Origin: Macrothele yani
Lineage: Eukaryota; Arthropoda; Arachnida; Araneae; Macrothelidae
Direction of reading: 5' to 3'
DNA: 64,000 bases
NCBI GenBank assembly: GCA_039090855.1
Contig: CM077034.1
Location: 9,936,984 to 10,000,983 of the forward strand
Program-made: the position numbers and the translations under genes
Notes under the pieces: model-generated
Told to the model about the DNA's origin: nothing
The model's input: only the letters and a program-made list of their open reading frames with translations
Database searches by the model: none
Shown: positions 1 to 15,200 of the stretch, one piece after another
How the letters are laid out: every line of letters starts with the position of its first letter
Position numbering within the stretch: position 1 is the first letter of the stretch

Positions 1-1289
1 CCCTCAGTAGCGGGACACAAACTTTATGAGTACATCTACCTAACCATACACAGTTGTGGTCCGTGTCTTCAACTGTTACTGTTTTACAGCATCTGGAAAC
101 TGTATACTTCTTTATGAATCACCCTCTATATATACTATTGCCTACGTCACTTCCCTCAGTAGCGGGACACAAACTTTATGAGTACATCTACCTAACCATA
201 CACAGTTGTGGTCCGTGTCTTCAACTGTTACTGTTTTACAGCATCTGGAAACTGTATACTTCTTTATGAATCGCCCTGTATATCTCCTACGTCACTTCCC
301 TCAGTAGCTGGACATAAACTTTACGAGTAGATCTACCAAACGGTTCGCAGTTGTGGTCCGTGTCTTCAACTGTTACTGTTTTACAGCATCTGGAAACTAT
401 ATACTTCTTTATGAATCAGAGTGTATATAGCCTACGTCACTTCCCTCAGTAGCGGGACACAAACTTTATGAGTACATCTACCTAACCATACACAGTTGTG
501 GTCCGTGTCTTCAACTGTTACTGTTTTACAGCATCTGGAAACTGTATACTTCTTTATGAATCACCCTCTATATATACTATCGCCTATGTCACTTCCCTCA
601 GTAGCGGGACACAAACTTTATGAGTACATCTACGTAACCATACACAGTTCTGGTCCGTGTCTTCAACTGTTACTGTTTTACAGCATCTGGAAACTGTATA
701 CTTCTTTATGAATCGCCCTGTATATCTCCTACGTCACTTCCCTCAGTAGCTGGACATAAACTTTACGAGTAGATCTACCAAACGGTTCGCAGTTGTGGTC
801 CGTGTCTTCAACTGTTACTGTTTTACAGCATCTGGAAACTGTATACTTCTTTATGAATCAGGGTGTATATAGCCTACGTCACTTCCCTCAGTAGCGGGAC
901 ACAAACTTTATGAGAGCATCTACCAAACGGTTCGCAGTTGTGGTCCGTGTCTTCAACTGTTACTGTTTTACAGCATCTGGAAACTGTATACTTCTTTATG
1001 AATCAGGGTGTATATAGCCTACGTCACTTCCCTCAGTAGCGGGACACAAACTTTATGAGTACATCTACCAAACGGTTCGCAGTTGTGGTCCGTGTCTTCA
1101 ACTGTTACTGTTTTACAGCATCTGGAAACTGTATACTTCTTTATGAATCACCCTCTATATATACTATCGCCTACGTCACTTCCCTCAGTAGCGGGACACA
1201 AACTTTATGAGTACATCTACGTAACCATACACAGTTGTGGTCCGTGTCTTCAACTGTTACTGTTTTACAGCATCTGGAAACTGTATACT

Positions 1290-4200
1290 TCTTTATGAAT
1301 CAGGGTGTATATAGCCTACGTCACTTCCCTCAGTAGCGGGACACAAACTTTATGAGTACATCTACCAAACGGTTCGCAGTTGTGGTCCGTGTCTTCAACT
1401 GTTACTGTTTTACAGCATCTGGAAACTGTATACTTCTTTATGAATCACCCTCTATATATACTATCGCCTACGTCACTTCCCTCAGTAGCGGGACACAAAT
1501 TTATGAGTACATCTACGTAACCATACACAGTTGTGGTCCGTGTCTTCAACTGTTACTGTTTTACAGCATCTGGAAACTGTATACTTCTTTATGAATCAGG
1601 GTGTGTATATAGCCTACGTCACTTCCCTCAGTAGCGGGACACAAACTTTATGAGTACATCTACCAAACCGTTCGCAGTTGTGGTCCGTGTCTTCAACTGT
1701 TACTGTTTTACAGCATCTGGAAACTGTATACTTCTTTATGAATCGCCCTGTATATCTCCTACGTCACTTCCCTCAGTAGCTGGACATAAACTTTACGAGT
1801 AGATCTACCAAACGGTTCGCAGTTGTGGTCCGTGTCTTCAACTGTTACTGTTTTACAGCATCTGGAAACTGTATACTTCTTTATGAATCAGGGTGTATAT
1901 AGCCTACGTCACTTCCCTCAGTAGCGGGACACAAACTTTATGAGTGCATCTACCAAACGGTTCGCAGTTGTGGTCCGTGTCTTCAACTGTTACTGTTTTA
2001 CAGCATCTGGAAACTGTATACTTCTTTATGAATCACCCTCTATATATACTATCGCCTACGTCACTTCCCTCAGTAGCGGGACACAAACTTTATGAGTACA
2101 TCTACGTAACCATACACAGTTGTGGTCCGTGTCTTCAACTGTTACTGTTTTACAGCATCTGGAAACTGTATACTTCTTTATGAATCAGGGTGTATATAGC
2201 CTACGTCACTTCCCTCAGTAGCGGGACACAAACTTTATGAGTACATCTACCAAACCAATCGCAGTTGTGGTCCGTGTCTTCAACTGTTACTGTTTTATAG
2301 CATCTGGAAACTACATGTATACTTCTTTATGAATCGCCCTGTATATCTCCTACGTCACTTCCCTCAGTAGCTGGACATAAACTTTACGAGTAGATCTACC
2401 AAACGGTTCGCAGTTGTGGTCCGTGTCTTCAACTGTTACTGTTTTACAGCATCTGGAAACTGTATACTTCTTTATGAATCAGGGTGTATATAGCCTACGT
2501 CACTTCCCTCAGTAGCGGGACACAAACTTTATGAGTGCATCTACCAAACGGTTCGCAGTTGTGGTCCGTGTCTTCAACTGTTACTGTTTTACAGCATCTG
2601 GAAACTGTATACTTCTTTATGAATCAGGGTGTATATAGCCTACGTCACTTCCCTCAGTAGCGGGACACAAACTTTATGAGTACATCTACCTAACCATACA
2701 CAGTTGTGGTCCGTGTCTTCAACTGTTACTGTTTTACAGCATCTGGAAACTGTATACTTCTTTATGAATCACCCTCTATATATACTATTGCCTACGTCAC
2801 TTCCCTCAGTAGCGGGACACAAACTTTATGAGTACATCTACCTAACCATACACAGTTGTGGTCCGTGTCTTCAACTGTTACTGTTTTACAGCATCTGGAA
2901 ACTGTATACTTCTTTATGAATCGCCCTGTATATCTCCTACGTCACTTCCCTCAGTAGCTGGACATAAACTTTACGAGTAGATCTACCAAACGGTTCGCAG
3001 TTGTGGTCCGTGTCTTCAACTGTTACTGTTTTACAGCATCTGGAAACTGTATACTTCTTTATGAATCAGAGTGTATATAGCCTACGTCACTTCCCTCAGT
3101 AGCGGGACACAAACTTTATGACTACATCTACCTAACCATACACAGTTGTGGTCCGTGTCTTCAACTGTTACTGTTTTACAGCATCTGGAAACTGTATACT
3201 CCTTTATGAATCACCCTCTATATATACTATTGCCTACGTCACTTCCCTCAGTAGCGGGACACAAACTTTATGAGTACATCTACCTAACCATACACAGTTG
3301 TGGTCCGTGTCTTCAACTGTTACTGTTTTACAGCATCTGGAAACTGTATACTTCTTTATGAATCGCCCTGTATATCTCCTACGTCACTTCCCTCAGTAGC
3401 TGGACATAAACTTTACGAGTAGATCTACCAAACGGTTCGCAGTTGTGGTCCGTGTCTTCAACTGTTACTGTTTTACAGCATCTGGAAACTGTATACTTCT
3501 TTATGAATCAGAGTGTATATAGCCTACGTCACTTCCCTCAGTAGCGGGACACAAACTTTATGAGTACATCTACCTAACCATACACAGTTGTGGTCCGTGT
3601 CTTCAACTGTTACTGTTTTACAGCATCTGGAAACTGTATACTTCTTTATGAATCACCCTCTATATATACTATCGCCTACGTCACTTCCCTCAGTAGCGGG
3701 ACACAAACTTTATGAGTACATCTACGTAACCATACACAGTTGTGGTCCGTGTCTTCAACTGTTACTGTTTTACAGCATCTGGAAACTGTATACTTCTTTA
3801 TGAATCAGGGTGTATATAGCCTACGTCACTTCCCTCAGTAGCGGGACACAAACTTTATGAGTACATCTACCAAACGGTTCGCAGTTGTGGTCCGTGTCTT
3901 CAACTGTTACTGTTTTACAGCATCTGGAAACTGTATACTTCTTTATGAATCACCCTCTATATATACTATCGCCTACGTCACTTCCCTCAGTAGCGGGACA
4001 CAAACTTTATGAGTACATCTACGTAACCATACACAGTTGTGGTCCGTGTCTTCAACTGTTACTGTTTTACAGCATCTGGAAACTGTATACTTCTTTATGA
4101 ATCGCCCTGTATATCTCCTACGTCACTTCCCTCAGTAGCTGGACATAAACTTTACGAGTAGATCTACCAAACGGTTCGCAGTTGTGGTCCGTGTCTTCAA

Positions 4201-7200
4201 CTGTTACTGTTTTACAGCATCTGGAAACTGTATACTTCTTTATGAATCAGGGTGTATATAGCCTACGTCACTTCCCTCAGTAGCGGGACACAAACTTTAT
4301 GAGTGCATCTACCAAACGGTTCGCAGTTGTGGTCCGTGTCTTCAACTGTTACTGTTTTACAGCATCTGGAAACTGTATACTTCTTTATGAATCAGGGTGT
4401 ATATAGCCTACGTCACTTCCCTCAGTAGCGGGACACAAACTTTATGAGTACATCTACCAAACGGTTCGCAGTTGTGGTCCGTGTCTTCAACTGTTACTGT
4501 TTTACAGCATCTGGAAACTGTATACTTCTTTATGAATCACCCTCTATATATACTATCGCCTACGTCACTTCCCTCAGTAGCGGGACACAAATTTATGAGT
4601 ACATCTACGTAACCATACACAGTTGTGGTCCGTGTCTTCAACTGTTACTGTTTTACAGCATCTGGAAACTGTATACTTCTTTATGAATCAGGGTGTGTAT
4701 ATAGCCTACGTCACTTCCCTCAGTAGCGGGACACAAACTTTATGAGTACATCTACCAAACCGTTCGCAGTTGTGGTCCGTGTCTTCAACTGTTACTGTTT
4801 TACAGCATCTGGAAACTGTATACTTCTTTATGAATCGCCCTGTATATCTCCTACGTCACTTCCCTCAGTAGCTGGACATAAACTTTACGAGTAGATCTAC
4901 CAAACGGTTCGCAGTTGTGGTCCGTGTCTTCAACTGTTACTGTTTTACAGCATCTGGAAACTGTATACTTCTTTATGAATCAGGGTGTATATAGCCTACG
5001 TCACTTCCCTCAGTAGCGGGACACAAACTTTATGAGTGCATCTACCAAACGGTTCGCAGTTGTGGTCCGTGTCTTCAACTGTTACTGTTTTACAGCATCT
5101 GGAAACTGTATACTTCTTTATGAATCACCCTCTATATATACTATCGCCTACGTCACTTCCCTCAGTAGCGGGACACAAACTTTATGAGTACATCTACGTA
5201 ACCATACACAGTTGTGGTCCGTGTCTTCAACTGTTACTGTTTTACAGCATCTGGAAACTGTATACTTCTTTATGAATCAGGGTGTATATAGCCTACGTCA
5301 CTTCCCTCAGTAGCGGGACACAAACTTTATGAGTACATCTACCAAACCAATCGCAGTTGTGGTCCGTGTCTTCAACTGTTACTGTTTTATAGCATCTGGA
5401 AACTACATGTATACTTCTTTATGAATCGCCCTGTATATCTCCTACGTCACTTCCCTCAGTAGCTGGACATAAACTTTACGAGTAGATCTACCAAACGGTT
5501 CGCAGTTGTGGTCCGTGTCTTCAACTGTTACTGTTTTACAGCATCTGGAAACTGTATACTTCTTTATGAATCAGGGTGTATATAGCCTACGTCACTTCCC
5601 TCAGTAGCGGGACACAAACTTTATGAGTGCATCTACCAAACGGTTCGCAGTTGTGGTCCGTGTCTTCAACTGTTACTGTTTTACAGCATCTGGAAACTGT
5701 ATACTTCTTTATGAATCAGGGTGTATATAGCCTACGTCACTTCCCTCAGTAGCGGGACACAAACTTTATGAGTACATCTACCTAACCATACACAGTTGTG
5801 GTCCGTGTCTTCAACTGTTACTGTTTTACAGCATCTGGAAACTGTATACTTCTTTATGAATCACCCTCTATATATACTATTGCCTACGTCACTTCCCTCA
5901 GTAGCGGGACACAAACTTTATGAGTACATCTACCTAACCATACACAGTTGTGGTCCGTGTCTTCAACTGTTACTGTTTTACAGCATCTGGAAACTGTATA
6001 CTTCTTTATGAATCGCCCTGTATATCTCCTACGTCACTTCCCTCAGTAGCTGGACATAAACTTTACGAGTAGATCTACCAAACGGTTCGCAGTTGTGGTC
6101 CGTGTCTTCAACTGTTACTGTTTTACAGCATCTGGAAACTGTATACTTCTTTATGAATCAGAGTGTATATAGCCTACGTCACTTCCCTCAGTAGCGGGAC
6201 ACAAACTTTATGAGTACATCTACCTAACCATACACAGTTGTGGTCCGTGTCTTCAACTGTTACTGTTTTACAGCATCTGGAAACTGTATACTCCTTTATG
6301 AATCACCCTCTATATATACTATTGCCTACGTCACTTCCCTCAGTAGCGGGACACAAACTTTATGAGTACATCTACCTAACCATACACAGTTGTGGTCCGT
6401 GTCTTCAACTGTTACTGTTTTACAGCATCTGGAAACTGTATACTTCTTTATGAATCGCCCTGTATATCTCCTACGTCACTTCCCTCAGTAGCTGGACATA
6501 AAATTTACGAGTAGATCTACCAAACGGTTCGCAGTTGTGGTCCGTGTCTTCAACTGTTACTGTTTTACAGCATCTGGAAACTGTATACTTCTTTATGAAT
6601 CAGAGTGTATATAGCCTACGTCACTTCCCTCAGTAGCGGGACACAAACTTTATGAGTACATCTACCTAACCATACACAGTTGTGGTCCGTGTCTTCAACT
6701 GTTACTGTTTTACAGCATCTGGAAACTGTATACTTCTTTATGAATCACCCTCTATATATACTATCGCCTACGTCACTTCCCTCAGTAGCGGGACACAAAC
6801 TTTATGAGTACATCTACGTAACCATACACAGTTGTGGTCCGTGTCTTCAACTGTTACTGTTTTACAGCATCTGGAAACTGTATACTTCTTTATGAATCAG
6901 GGTGTATATAGCCTACGTCACTTCCCTCAGTAGCGGGACACAAACTTTATGAGTACATCTACCAAACGGTTCGCAGTTGTGGTCCGTGTCTTCAACTGTT
7001 ACTGTTTTACAGCATCTGGAAACTGTATACTTCTTTATGAATCACCCTCTATATATACTATCGCCTACGTCACTTCCCTCAGTAGCGGGACACAAACTTT
7101 ATGAGTACATCTACGTAACCATACACAGTTGTGGTCCGTGTCTTCAACTGTTACTGTTTTACAGCATCTGGAAACTGTATACTTCTTTATGAATCGCCCT

Positions 7201-7940
7201 GTATATCTCCTACGTCACTTCCCTCAGTAGCTGGACATAAACTTTACGAGTAGATCTACCAAACGGTTCGCAGTTGTGGTCCGTGTCTTCAACTGTTACT
7301 GTTTTACAGCATCTGGAAACTGTACACTTCTTTATGAATCAGGGTGTATATAGCCTACGTCACTTCCCTCAGTAGCGGGACACAAACTTTATGAGTGCAT
7401 CTACCAAACGGTTCGCAGTTGTGGTCCGTGTCTTCAACTGTTACTGTTTTACAGCATCTGGAAACTGTATACTTCTTTATGAATCAGGGTGTATATAGCC
7501 TACGTCACTTCCCTCAGTAGCGGGACACAAACTTTATGAGTACATCTACCAAACGGTTCGCAGTTGTGGTCCGTGTCTTCAACTGTTACTGTTTTACAGC
7601 ATCTGGAAACTGTATACTTCTTTATGAATCACCCTCTATATATACTATCGCCTACGTCACTTCCCTCAGTAGCGGGACACAAACTTTATGAGTACATCTA
7701 CGTAACCATACACAGTTGTGGTCCGTGTCTTCAACTGTTACTGTTTTACAGCATCTGGAAACTGTATACTTCTTTATGAATCAGGGTGTGTATATAGCCT
7801 ACGTCACTTCCTCAGTAGCGGGACACAAACTTTATGAGTACATCTACCAAACCGTTCGCAGTTGTGGTCCGTGTCTTCAACTGTTACTGTTTTACAGCAT
7901 CTGGAAACTGTATACTTCTTTATGAATCGCCCTGTATATC
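1290..7940 (+). repeat. Higher-order repeat, 3,092-bp period (two copies plus a partial third)
   Basis: Diagnostic monomer variants recur at exactly 3,092 bp. Examples are 1,352 to 4,444, 1,944 to 5,036, 2,704 to 5,796, 3,146 to 6,238, 3,588 to 6,680 and 3,885 to 6,977. The distance equals about 21 monomers. A private 149-bp variant with CTACATGTATAC is present once in each copy, near 2,310 and 5,402. The correspondence continues into 7,474-7,940 and then stops. This is a tandem duplication of a 21-monomer block, visible directly from marker positions. Confidence 0.85.
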
Positions 7941-8640
7941 TCCTACGTCACTTCCCTCAGTAGCTGGACATAAACTTTACGAGTAGATCTACCAAACGGT
8001 TCGCAGTTGTGGTCCGTGTCTTCAACTGTTACTGTTTTACAGCATCTGGAAACTGTATACTTCTTTATGAATCGCCCTGTATATCTCCTACGTCACTTCC
8101 CTCAGTAGCTGGACATAAACTTTACGAGTAGATCTACCAAACGGTTCGCAGTTGTGGTCCGTGTCTTCAACTGTTACTGTTTTACAGCATCTGGAAACTG
8201 TATACTTCTTTATGAATCGCCCTGTATATCTCCTACGTCACTTCCCTCAGTAGCTGGACATAAACTTTACGAGTAGATCTACCAAACGGTTCGCAGTTGT
8301 GGTCCGTGTCTTCAACTGTTACTGTTTTACAGCATCTGGAAACTGTATACTTCTTTATGAATCGCCCTGTATATCTCCTACGTCACTTCCCTCAGTAGCT
8401 GGACATAAACTTTACGAGTAGATCTACCAAACGGTTCGCAGTTGTGGTCCGTGTCTTCAACTGTTACTGTTTTACAGCATCTGGAAACTGTATACTTCTT
8501 TATGAATCGCCCTGTATATCTCCTACGTCACTTCCCTCAGTAGCTGGACAGAAACTTTACGAGTAGATCTACCAAACGGTTCGCAGTTGTGGTCCGTGTC
8601 TTCAACTGTTACTGTTTTACAGCATCTGGAAACTGTATAC
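7925..8640 (+). repeat. Run of five consecutive 145-bp monomers of one subtype
   Basis: Elsewhere the monomer with CGCCCTGTATATCTCC and the AGCTGGACATAAAC variant alternates with other subtypes. Here it occurs five times in a row, near 7,925, 8,070, 8,216, 8,361 and 8,506, with almost no differences. This looks like a recent local amplification of a single monomer inside the mixed array. Confidence 0.8.
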
Positions 8641-8678
8641 TTCTTTATGAATCAGGGTGTATATAGCCTACGTCACTT

Positions 8679-11600
8679 CCCTCAGTAGCGGGACACAAAC
8701 TTTATGAGTACATCTACCTAACCATACACAGTTGTGGTCCGTGTCTTCAACTGTTACTGTTTTACAGCATCTGGAAACTGTATACTTCTTTATGAATCAC
8801 CCTCTATATATACTATTGCCTACGTCACTTCCCTCAGTAGCGGGACACAAACTTTATGAGTACATCTACCTAACCATACACAGTTGTGGTCCGTGTCTTC
8901 AACTGTTACTGTTTTACAGCATCTGGAAACTGTATACTTCTTTATGAATCGCCCTGTATATCTCCTACGTCACTTCCCTCAGTAGCTGGACATAAACTTT
9001 ACGAGTAGATCTACCAAACGGTTCGCAGTTGTGGTCCGTGTCTTCAACTGTTACTGTTTTACAGCATCTGGAAACTATATACTTCTTTATGAATCAGAGT
9101 GTATATAGCCTACGTCACTTCCCTCAGTAGCGGGACACAAACTTTATGAGTACATCTACCTAACCATACACAGTTGTGGTCCGTGTCTTCAACTGTTACT
9201 GTTTTACAGCATCTGGAAACTGTATACTTCTTTATGAATCACCCTCTATATATACTATCGCCTATGTCACTTCCCTCAGTAGCGGGACACAAACTTTATG
9301 AGTACATCTACGTAACCATACACAGTTCTGGTCCGTGTCTTCAACTGTTACTGTTTTACAGCATCTGGAAACTGTATACTTCTTTATGAATCGCCCTGTA
9401 TATCTCCTACGTCACTTCCCTCAGTAGCTGGACATAAACTTTACGAGTAGATCTACCAAACGGTTCGCAGTTGTGGTCCGTGTCTTCAACTGTTACTGTT
9501 TTACAGCATCTGGAAACTGTATACTTCTTTATGAATCAGGGTGTATATAGCCTACGTCACTTCCCTCAGTAGCGGGACACAAATTTTATGAGTGCATCTA
9601 CCAAACGGTTCGCAGCTGTGGTCCGTGTCTTCAACTGTTACTGTTTTACAGCATCTGGAAACTGTATACTTCTTTATGAATCAGGGTGTATATAGCCTAC
9701 GTCACTTCCCTCAGTAGCGGGACACAAACTTTATGAGTACATCTACCAAACGGTTCGCAGTTGTGGTCCGTGTCTTCAACTGTTACTGTTTTACAGCATC
9801 TGGAAACTGTATACTTCTTTATGAATCACCCTCTATATATACTATCGCCTACGTCACTTCCCTCAGTAGCGGGACACAAACTTTATGAGTACATCTACGT
9901 AACCATACACAGTTGTGGTCCGTGTCTTCAACTGTTACTGTTTTACAGCATCTGGAAACTGTATACTTCTTTATGAATCAGGGTGTATATAGCCTACGTC
10001 ACTTCCCTCAGTAGCGGGACACAAACTTTATGAGTACATCTACCAAACGGTTCGCAGTTGTGGTCCGTGTCTTCAACTGTTACTGTTTTACAGCATCTGG
10101 AAACTGTATACTTCTTTATGAATCACCCTCTATATATACTATCGCCTACGTCACTTCCCTCAGTAGCGGGACACAAATTTATGAGTACATCTACGTAACC
10201 ATACACAGTTGTGGTCCGTGTCTTCAACTGTTACTGTTTTACAGCATCTGGAAACTGTATACTTCTTTATGAATCAGGGTGTGTATATAGCCTACGTCAC
10301 TTCCCTCAGTAGCGGGACACAAACTTTATGAGTACATCTACCAAACCGTTCGCAGTTGTGGTCCGTGTCTTCAACTGTTACTGTTTTACAGCATCTGGAA
10401 ACTGTATACTTTTTTATGAATCGCCCTGTATATCTCCTACGTCACTTCCCTCAGTAGCTGGACATAAACTTTACGAGTAGATCTACCAAACGGTTCGCAG
10501 TTGTGGTCCGTGTCTTCAACTGTTACTGTTTTACAGCATCTGGAAACTGTATACTTCTTTATGAATCAGGGTGTATATAGCCTACGTCACTTCCCTCAGT
10601 AGCGGGACACAAACTTTATGAGTGCATCTACCAAACGGTTCGCAGTTGTGGTCCGTGTCTTCAACTGTTACTGTTTTACAGCATCTGGAAACTGTATACT
10701 TCTTTATGAATCACCCTCTATATATACTATCGCCTACGTCACTTCCCTCAGTAGCGGGACACAAACTTTATGAGTACATCTACGTAACCATACACAGTTG
10801 TGGTCCGTGTCTTCAACTGTTACTGTTTTACAACATCTGGAAACTGTATACTTCTTTATGAATCAGGGTGTATATAGCCTACGTCACTTCCCTCAGTAGC
10901 GGGACACAAACTTTATGAGTACATCTACCAAACCAATCGCAGTTGTGGTCCGTGTCTTCAACTGTTACTGTTTTATAGCATCTGGAAACTACATGTATAC
11001 TTCTTTATGAATCGCCCTGTATATCTCCTACGTCACTTCCCTCAGTAGCTGGACATAAACTTTACGAGTAGATCTACCAAACGCTTCGCAGTTGTGGTCC
11101 GTGTCTTCAACTGTTACTGTTTTACAGCATCTGGAAACTGTATACTTCTTTATGAATCAGGGTGTATATAGCCTACGTCACTTCCCTCAGTAGCGGGACA
11201 CAAACTTTATGAGTGCATCTACCAAACGGTTCGCAGTTGTGGTCCGTGTCTTCAACTGTTACTGTTTTACAGCATCTGGAAACTGTATACTTCTTTATGA
11301 ATCAGGGTGTATATAGCCTACGTCACTTCCCTCAGTAGCGGGACACAAACTTTATGAGTACATCTACCTAACCATACACAGTTGTGGTCCGTGTCTTCAA
11401 CTGTTACTGTTTTACAGCATCTGGAAACTGTATACTTCTTTATGAATCACCCTCTATATATACTATTGCCTACGTCACTTCCCTCAGTAGCGGGACACAA
11501 ACTTTATGAGTACATCTACCTAACCATACACAGTTGTGGTCCGTGTCTTCAACTGTTACTGTTTTACAGCATCTGGAAACTGTATACTTCTTTATTAATC

Positions 11601-12240
11601 GCCCTGTATATCTCCTACGTCACTTCCCTCAGTAGCTGGACATAAACTTTACGAGTAGATCTACCAAACGGTTCGCAGTTGTGGTCCGTGTCTTCAACTG
11701 TTACTGTTTTACAGCATCTGGAAACTGTATACTTCTTTATGAATCAGAGTGTATATAGCCTACGTCACTTCCCTCAGTAGCGGGACACAAACTTTATGAG
11801 TACATCTACCTAACCATACACAGTTGTGGTCCGTGTCTTCAACTGTTACTGTTTTACAGCATCTGGAAACTGTATACTCCTTTATGAATCACCCTCTATA
11901 TATACTATTGCCTACGTCACTTCCCTCAGTAGCGGGACACAAACTTTATGAGTACATCTACCTAACCATACACAGTTGTGGTCCGTGTCTTCAACTGTTA
12001 CTGTTTTACAGCATCTGGAAACTGTATACTTCTTTATGAATCGCCCTGTATATCTCCTACGTCACTTCCCTCAGTAGCTGGACATAAACTTTACGAGAAG
12101 ATCTACCAAACGGTTCGCAGTTGTGGTCCGTGTCTTCAACTGTTACTGTTTTACAGCATCTGGAAACTGTATACTTCTTTATGAATCAGGGTGTATATAG
12201 CCTACGTCACTTCCCTCAGTAGCGGGACACAAACTTTATG
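8679..12240 (+). repeat. Second copy of the window's first 3.5 kb (offset 8,678 bp)
   Basis: Marker monomers at 54, 496, 1,083, 1,352, 1,944, 2,704 and 3,146 recur at exactly +8,678 bp (8,732; 9,174; 9,761; 10,030; 10,622; 11,382; 11,824). The rare variant with CCTATGTCAC and CACAGTTCTGG near 580-640 recurs near 9,260-9,330 and again near 14,860-14,930. A further pair of blocks, 12,853-14,394 and 16,682-18,223, is offset by 3,829 bp. The array therefore grew by copying multi-kilobase blocks as well as single monomers. Confidence 0.8.
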
Positions 12241-15200
12241 AGTGCATCTACCAAACGGTTCGCAGTTGTGGTCCGTGTCTTCAACTGTTACTGTTTTACA
12301 GCATCTGGAAACTGTATACTTCTTTATGAATCAGGGTGTATATAGCCTACGTCACTTCCCTCAGTAGCGGGACACAAACTTTATGAGTACATCTACCAAA
12401 CGGTTCGCAGTTGTGGTCCGTGTCTTCAACTGTTACTGTTTTACAGCATCTGGAAACTGTATACTTCTTTATGAATCACCCTCTATATATACTATCGCCT
12501 ACGTCACTTCCCTCAGTAGCGGGACACAAACTTTATGAGTACATCTACGTAACCATACACAGTTGTGGTCCGTGTCTTCAACTGTTACTGTTTTACAGCA
12601 TCTGGAAACTGTATACTTCTTTATGAATCGCCCTGTATATCTCCTACGTCACTTCCCTCAGTAGCTGGACATAAACTTTACGAGTAGATCTACCAAACGG
12701 TTCGCAGTTGTGGTCCGTGTCTTCAACTGTTACTGTTTTACAGCATCTGGAAACTGTATACTTCTTTATGAATCAGGGTGTATATAGCCTACGTCACTTC
12801 CCTCAGTAGCGGGACACAAACTTTATGAGTACATCTACCTAACCATACACAGTTGTGGTCCGTGTCTTCAACTGTTACTGTTTTACAGCATCTGGAAACT
12901 GTATACTTCTTTATGAATCACCCTCTATATATACTATTGCCTACGTCACTTCCCTCAGTAGCGGGACACAAACTTTATGAGTACATCTACCTAACCATAC
13001 ACAGTTGTGGTCCGTGTCTTCAACTGTTACTGTTTTACAGCATCTGGAAACTGTATACTTCTTTATGAATCGCCCTGTATATCTCCTACGTCACTTCCCT
13101 CAGTAGCTGGACATAAACTTTACGAGTAGATCTACCAAACGGTTCGCAGTTGTGGTCCGTGTCTTCAACTGTTACTGTTTTACAGCATCTGGAAACTGTA
13201 TACTTCTTTATGAATCAGAGTGTATATAGCCTACGTCACTTCCCTCAGTAGCGGGACACAAACTTTATGAGTGCATCTACCTAACCATACACAGTTGTGG
13301 TCCGTGTCTTCAACTGTTACTGTTTTACAGCATCTGGAAACTGTATACTCCTTTATGAATCACCCTCTATATATACTATTGCCTACGTCACTTCCCTCAG
13401 TAGCGGGACACAAACTTTATGAGTACATCTACCTAACCATACACAGTTGTGGTCCGTGTCTTCAACTGTTACTGTTTTACAGCATCTGGAAACTGTATAC
13501 TTCTTTATGAATCGCCCTGTATATCTCCTACGTCACTTCCCTCAGTAGCTGGACATAAACTTTACGAGTAGATCTACCAAACGGTTCGCAGTTGTGGTCC
13601 GTGTCTTCAACTGTTACTGTTTTACAGCATCTGGAAACTGTATACTTCTTTATGAATCAGGGTGTATATAGCCTACGTCACTTCCCTCAGTAGCGGGACA
13701 CAAACTTTATGAGTGCATCTACCAAACGGTTCGCAGTTGTGGTCCGTGTCTTCAACTGTTACTGTTTTACAGCATCTGGAAACTGTATACTTCTTTATGA
13801 ATCAGGGTGTATATAGCCTACGTCACTTCCCTCAGTAGCGGGACACAAACTTTATGAGTACATCTACCAAACGGTTCGCAGTTGTGGTCCGTGTCTTCAA
13901 CTGTTACTGTTTTACAGCATCTGGAAACTGTATACTTCTTTATGAATCACCCTCTATATATACTATCGCCTACGTCACTTCCCTCAGTAGCGGGACACAA
14001 ACTTTATGAGTACATCTACGTAACCATACACAGTTGTGGTCCGTGTCTTCAACTGTTACTGTTTTACAGCATCTGGAAACTGTATACTTCTTTATGAATC
14101 AGGGTGTATATAGCCTACGTCACTTCCCTCAGTAGCGGGACACAAACTTTATGAGTACATCTACCAAACGGTTCGCAGTTGTGGTCCGTGTCTTCAACTG
14201 TTACTGTTTTACAGCATCTGGAAACTGTATACTTCTTTATGAATCACCCTCTATATATACTATCGCCTACGTCACTTCCCTCAGTAGCGGGACACAAACT
14301 TTATGAGTACATCTACGTAACCATACACAGTTGTGGTCCGTGTCTTCAACTGTTACTGTTTTACAGCATCTGGAAACTGTATACTTCTTTATGAATCACC
14401 CTCTATATATACTATTGCCTACGTCACTTCCCTCAGTAGCGGGCACAAACTTTATGAGTACATCTACCTAACCATACACAGTTGTGGTCCGTGTCTTCAA
14501 CTGTTACTGTTTTACAGCATCTGGAAACTGTATACTTCTTTATGAATCGCCCTGTATATCTCCTACGTCACTTCCCTCAGTAGCTGGACATAAACTTTAC
14601 GAGTAGATCTACCAAACGGTTCGCAGTTGTGGTCCGTGTCTTCAACTGTTACTGTTTTACAGCATCTGGAAACTATATACTTCTTTATGAATCAGAGTGT
14701 ATATAGCCTACGTCACTTCCCTCAGTAGCGGGACACAAACTTTATGAGTACATCTACCTAACCATACACAGTTGTGGTCCGTGTCTTCAACTGTTACTGT
14801 TTTACAGCATCTGGAAACTGTATACTTCTTTATGAATCACCCTCTATATATACTATCGCCTATGTCACTTCCCTCAGTAGCGGGACACAAACTTTATGAG
14901 TACATCTACGTAACCATACACAGTTCTGGTCCGTGTCTTCAACTGTTACTGTTTTACAGCATCTGGAAACTGTATACTTCTTTATGAATCGCCCTGTATA
15001 TCTCCTACGTCACTTCCCTCAGTAGCTGGACATAAACTTTACGAGTAGATCTACCAAACGGTTCGCAGTTGTGGTCCGTGTCTTCAACTGTTACTGTTTT
15101 ACAGCATCTGGAAACTGTATACTTCTTTATGAATCAGGGTGTATATAGCCTACGTCACTTCCCTCAGTAGCGGGACACAAACTTTATGAGTGCATCTACC

